A stretch of 9,382 nt of DNA from Gemmatimonadota bacterium (GTDB taxonomy: Bacteria; Gemmatimonadota; Gemmatimonadetes; Gemmatimonadales; GWC2-71-9). This document shows, in pieces, positions 7,298 through 9,382 of this stretch. The notes below the pieces were generated by a model. That model had not been told where the DNA came from, made no database searches, and saw nothing but the letters and a program-made list of their open reading frames with translations. The stretch covers positions 1-9,382 of the forward strand of contig JAOUDR010000076.1 of the NCBI GenBank assembly GCA_029859185.1, written 5' to 3'. A program made the translations under genes and the position numbers. Positions within the stretch are counted from its first letter, which is position 1. Every line of letters starts with the position of its first letter.

Positions 7298-7348
7298 GCC
7301 GCGCGTGCACCGACGCGCTGGGCGGCGCACCGATCGCGCTGCCAGTGA

Positions 7349-7377
7349 AAGGTCCCCGCCGCACCGCGCAGTGTCAA
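7349..7377 (-). promoter_or_regulatory. promoter of the DUF948-like/phospholipase-like unit
   Basis: A perfect TTGACA (-35, 7377-7372) is followed after 17 bases by GACCTT (7354-7349), a weak -10 with only A2 and T6 conserved. Transcription would begin near 7342, giving a leader of roughly 55 to 60 bases that contains the strong ribosome site. The weak -10 suggests low or activator-dependent expression. Confidence 0.35.
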
Positions 7378-7396
7378 CGTCTCGTGCTTGACGTTG
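7375..7396. repeat. 7-bp perfect inverted repeat between divergent promoters
   Basis: CAACGTC (7375-7381), 8 bases, then GACGTTG (7390-7396). The dyad overlaps the -35 box of the minus-strand promoter on one side and the murA -35 box on the other, the right place for an operator controlling both. Two opposed TTGAC boxes give some symmetry for free, but this dyad has a different centre (7385.5 against 7382.5), so it is not just that effect. Confidence 0.4.
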
Positions 7397-7415
7397 GGTG
7401 GCCGCCACGTATGGT
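7388..7415 (+). promoter_or_regulatory. promoter of murA-pgeF (leaderless)
   Basis: TTGACG (7388-7393) is followed after 16 bases by TATGGT (7410-7415), four of six matches to the -10 consensus. The murA ATG at 7423 starts 7 bases after the -10 box, so transcription should begin at or beside the start codon. No Shine-Dalgarno is present. An upstream in-frame ATG (7411) lies inside the -10 box and would not be transcribed. Confidence 0.5.
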
Positions 7416-7422
7416 TTCGCGC

Positions 7423-8721
7423 ATGGCGCAACACTTCCTCGTCGAAGGCGGCACCCCCCTCAAGGGTACAGTGACGCCCGCCGGAAACAAGAACGCCGCC
7501 CTCCCCATGATTGCCGCGACGCTGCTGGCGGACGGCCCATCGGAGCTCGTCAACGTCCCGCGCATCCGAGACGTCGAACTGCAGCTCGCGCTGCTCGAAG
7601 ACCTCGGCGCCACGGTGGCGTGGACCGGCCCCGGGCGCGTCCGGATTGACCCCACCGGGTTGCGGAGCCAGGCGCTCGATCCGGAGCTCTGCCGACAGCT
7701 GCGGGCCTCGATCCTGCTGGCCGGCCCGCTGCTCGCCCGGTTTGGGCAGGTGACCCTGCCGCCCCCCGGGGGGGATGTGATTGGGCGGCGGCGGCTCGAC
7801 ACCCACTTCCTGGCGTTCGAGCGCCTCGGCGCCGAAGTGGATATCGGTCACGCCTATCGGGTGTCCGCCCGGTCCCTGACCGGCACCGACATCTTCCTCG
7901 ATGAACCGAGCGTCACGGCCACCGAGAACGCCCTCATGGCGGCGGTGCGCGCCCGGGGCCGCACCGTGCTCCGCAACGCCGCGAGCGAACCCCACGTCCA
8001 GGATCTCGCGCACGGCCTCAACGCCATGGGCGGGCAGATCGCCGGGATCGGGACAAACGTTCTCGTTGTGGATGGGGTGGATGCGCTCCACGGCGGGACT
8101 CTCGAGATCGGGCCCGACCATATCGAGATCGGGAGCTTCCTCGGTCTCGCCGCCGTGACCGACGGCGACCTGCGGATCGAAGGTGTCCGGCCGGCCGATC
8201 TCGAGAGCACGCTGCTCCAGTTCGATCGACTCGGCGTGCGCCCGCGTCTCGACGGGTCGACGCTCCACGTCGCGGCGTCGCAGGAGCGCCGGATCCGCCC
8301 TGACCTCGGCGGGCATGTGCCCAAGATCGAAGACGGACCGTGGCCGGCGTTCCCTGCCGACTTGACCTCCATCGCCGTCGTCGTGGCCACGCAGTGCGAC
8401 GGCCTCGTCATGATCTTCGAGAAGATGTTCGAGTCGCGCCTGTACTTCGTCGACAAGCTCGTGGGTATGGGTGCCCGTGCCGTGCTCTGCGACCCCCACC
8501 GCGTCGTGATCGCCGGGCCGAGCCCCCTCCGCGGCGGCGTGGTGGAAAGCCCGGATATCCGGGCCGGCATGGCCATGTTGCTCGCGGCCGTCGCCGCCGA
8601 GGGCCAGAGCGAGATTCACAACATCGGGCAGATCGACCGCGGCTACGAGCGGATCGATGAGCGCCTGCGCGCCCTCGGCGCCAAGATTGATCGCGTCGGC
8701 GATCCGACGCCGATTCGGTGA
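7423..8721 (+). CDS. murA: UDP-N-acetylglucosamine 1-carboxyvinyltransferase, Asp-type active site
   Basis: Cytoplasmic enzyme that transfers enolpyruvate from PEP to UDP-GlcNAc, the first committed step of peptidoglycan synthesis. It has 432 residues against 419 in E. coli. Visible landmarks are GNKNAALP (Lys23, Asn24, matching E. coli Lys22/Asn23), LRASILLAGP (Arg94, matching Arg91), the active-site loop PPGGDVIGRRRLD, FPADL (Asp313, matching Asp305), DIRAG (Arg380) and IDRGYERI (Arg406, matching Arg397). In the loop the usual catalytic Cys (Cys115 in E. coli) is Asp118, encoded by GAT at 7774-7776. Asp at this site is known in mycobacterial and chlamydial MurA, where it keeps activity but prevents fosfomycin alkylation. 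I chose ATG 7423, since MAQHFLVEGG begins at the family's usual place. The frame is open further upstream but crosses the promoter. The stop overlaps the next gene (GTGA). Confidence 0.97.
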   Translation: MAQHFLVEGGTPLKGTVTPAGNKNAALPMIAATLLADGPSELVNVPRIRDVELQLALLEDLGATVAWTGPGRVRIDPTGLRSQALDPELCRQLRASILLAGPLLARFGQVTLPPPGGDVIGRRRLDTHFLAFERLGAEVDIGHAYRVSARSLTGTDIFLDEPSVTATENALMAAVRARGRTVLRNAASEPHVQDLAHGLNAMGGQIAGIGTNVLVVDGVDALHGGTLEIGPDHIEIGSFLGLAAVTDGDLRIEGVRPADLESTLLQFDRLGVRPRLDGSTLHVAASQERRIRPDLGGHVPKIEDGPWPAFPADLTSIAVVVATQCDGLVMIFEKMFESRLYFVDKLVGMGARAVLCDPHRVVIAGPSPLRGGVVESPDIRAGMAMLLAAVAAEGQSEIHNIGQIDRGYERIDERLRALGAKIDRVGDPTPIR

Positions 8722-9382
8722 GTACGACTCCGAGTGCGCGCGAGGAACCCGCGGGCCAGGACGACGTTCCGACGCTGGAACTGGCTGACTGGCAGCACCG
8801 CTTTGGCATCACGGCCGGGATCACGACCCGAGCACACGGCTACAATCTCGGCCTATTGACCCCCGAGGCCGCCGGGGACGTCACCGAGCGGTGGCGGGCG
8901 TTTGCGACCGCCATGCGTCCGCGATTCCCGAGCATCGTCGTGGGACTACAGGTCCACGGACACGCCGTCGCCACCCATGACAACGTTCCACCCGGATGGC
9001 TGATCCGGGAGAGCGTGGACGGACACGTCACCGGGCAGGCCGGTCTGCTGCTGTGCGTCTCCGTCGCGGATTGCGTCCCGGTGTATCTCGCCCACCCCGC
9101 GAGCGGTACGTTGGCGCTGCTGCATGCCGGGTGGCGCGGGGTCGCCGCCGGAATGCTGGAAGCCGGCTTGGCGGCACTCCAAAGGGTGTCCGGCGCCCCG
9201 ATCAGTGAACTCGTAATGCATTGTGGCGTAGCGATTTGTGGGTCATGCTACGAGGTCGGCTCCGAGGTACTGCGCATGCTTGCCGGCACCGCGGCCAACG
9301 GTCCGGGGCTGCTCGACCTGCGGGATCATCTCGCCGGCCGCGCGCGGGCCGCGGGGGTCGGAGCCGTGTCCATCAGCCCGTG
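8718..9382 (+). CDS. pgeF: PgeF/YfiH-type laccase-domain protein (cut by window edge)
   Basis: The first 221 residues are present and the 3' end runs off the window. The family is variously called multicopper polyphenol oxidase, purine nucleoside phosphorylase/adenosine deaminase, and peptidoglycan editing factor. The metal-site residues are all visible: His80 (LQVHGH), Cys119 (SVADCVPV) and His136 (LLHAGWRG), equivalent to His71, Cys107 and His124 of E. coli YfiH. CGVAICGSCYEVG (169-181) matches the family's GPxIGxCCYEV segment, with CGVA replacing the more usual GPxI opening. In E. coli YfiH has been linked to removing L-Ser wrongly added to UDP-MurNAc, so sitting directly behind murA fits a cell-wall quality-control role. 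Whether it also acts on purine nucleosides cannot be told. The GTG start overlaps the murA stop by 4 bases (GTGA), so it is translationally coupled. The first 20 residues are a poorly conserved-looking lead before the domain. Confidence 0.92.
   Translation, partial: MSTTPSAREEPAGQDDVPTLELADWQHRFGITAGITTRAHGYNLGLLTPEAAGDVTERWRAFATAMRPRFPSIVVGLQVHGHAVATHDNVPPGWLIRESVDGHVTGQAGLLLCVSVADCVPVYLAHPASGTLALLHAGWRGVAAGMLEAGLAALQRVSGAPISELVMHCGVAICGSCYEVGSEVLRMLAGTAANGPGLLDLRDHLAGRARAAGVGAVSISP

Noticed and set aside
6527..7391. Two long plus-strand frames (6527-7348 and 6576-7391) opposite the DUF948-like gene.
   Set aside because: They are Arg/Pro/Ser/Ala-rich shadows. The minus strand has the membrane segment, coiled coil, strong ribosome site and neat TTGA overlap expected of the real gene.
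7345..7422. An upstream start for murA at 7345 (or ATG 7411).
   Set aside because: The extension covers the predicted promoter, and the family N-terminus begins at the ATG at 7423.
7282..8619. A 445-codon open frame on the minus strand opposite murA.
   Set aside because: It mirrors the codon structure of a confidently identified murA, has a His/Asp/Glu/Arg-heavy composition with no domain, and its reading crosses the divergent promoter region.
1..9382. Mobile elements, tRNA or rRNA genes, CRISPR arrays, prophage or defence genes.
   Set aside because: Reading through on both strands I found no recombinase or transposase, no terminal inverted repeats with target duplications, no regularly spaced direct repeats and no cloverleaf-like gene.

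Overview
This is a high-GC, gene-dense stretch of bacterial chromosome holding nine protein genes and almost no spare DNA. All nine read as core or ordinary chromosomal genes. I see no transposase, integrase, tRNA, rRNA, CRISPR array or phage gene. The GC bias, the short lipoprotein signal ending in an 'ACGSD'-type lipobox, and the mix of families (Roadblock protein, 'HQLGTPL'-type kinase, Asp-type MurA) would fit a Gemmatimonadota-like or related environmental lineage. That placement is an impression from sequence style, not a demonstrated assignment.

Layout, left to right. (1) A minus-strand unit: a leaderless Roadblock/LC7 gene (181-534) followed after 24 bases by the N-terminus of mannose-1-phosphate guanylyltransferase (1-156), which runs off the left edge. 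(2) A plus-strand unit diverging from it: a small lipoprotein of unknown function (626-1195), serS (1199-2479), a membrane sensor histidine kinase (2469-3635) and a PcrA/UvrD helicase (3632-5869). These lie 3 bases apart or overlap by 11 and 4 bases. (3) A convergent minus-strand pair: a secreted zinc-dependent phospholipase C-like protein (5889-6842) encoded downstream of a membrane-anchored coiled-coil protein (6839-7285), overlapping by TTGA. (4) A plus-strand pair diverging from that: murA (7423-8721) and a pgeF/laccase-domain gene (8718 to the right edge), overlapping by GTGA.

How the genes work together. murA makes the first committed peptidoglycan precursor, and PgeF-family enzymes have been linked to removing wrongly built precursors, so the right-hand pair is a plausible cell-wall unit. 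serS, kinase and helicase share transcription but no obvious pathway. The Roadblock protein has no GTPase partner in view.

The most interesting points are these. MurA carries Asp in place of the usual catalytic Cys, which predicts intrinsic fosfomycin insensitivity. Both divergent intergenic regions hold back-to-back TTGAC -35 boxes, with -10 boxes so close to the ATG that roadblock and murA mRNAs should be leaderless. At one of these sites a perfect 7-bp inverted repeat overlaps both -35 boxes. Genes inside the coupled units start with GTG or TTG, whereas the genes with predicted leaderless or near-leaderless mRNAs start with ATG. I found no clearly new multi-gene system.
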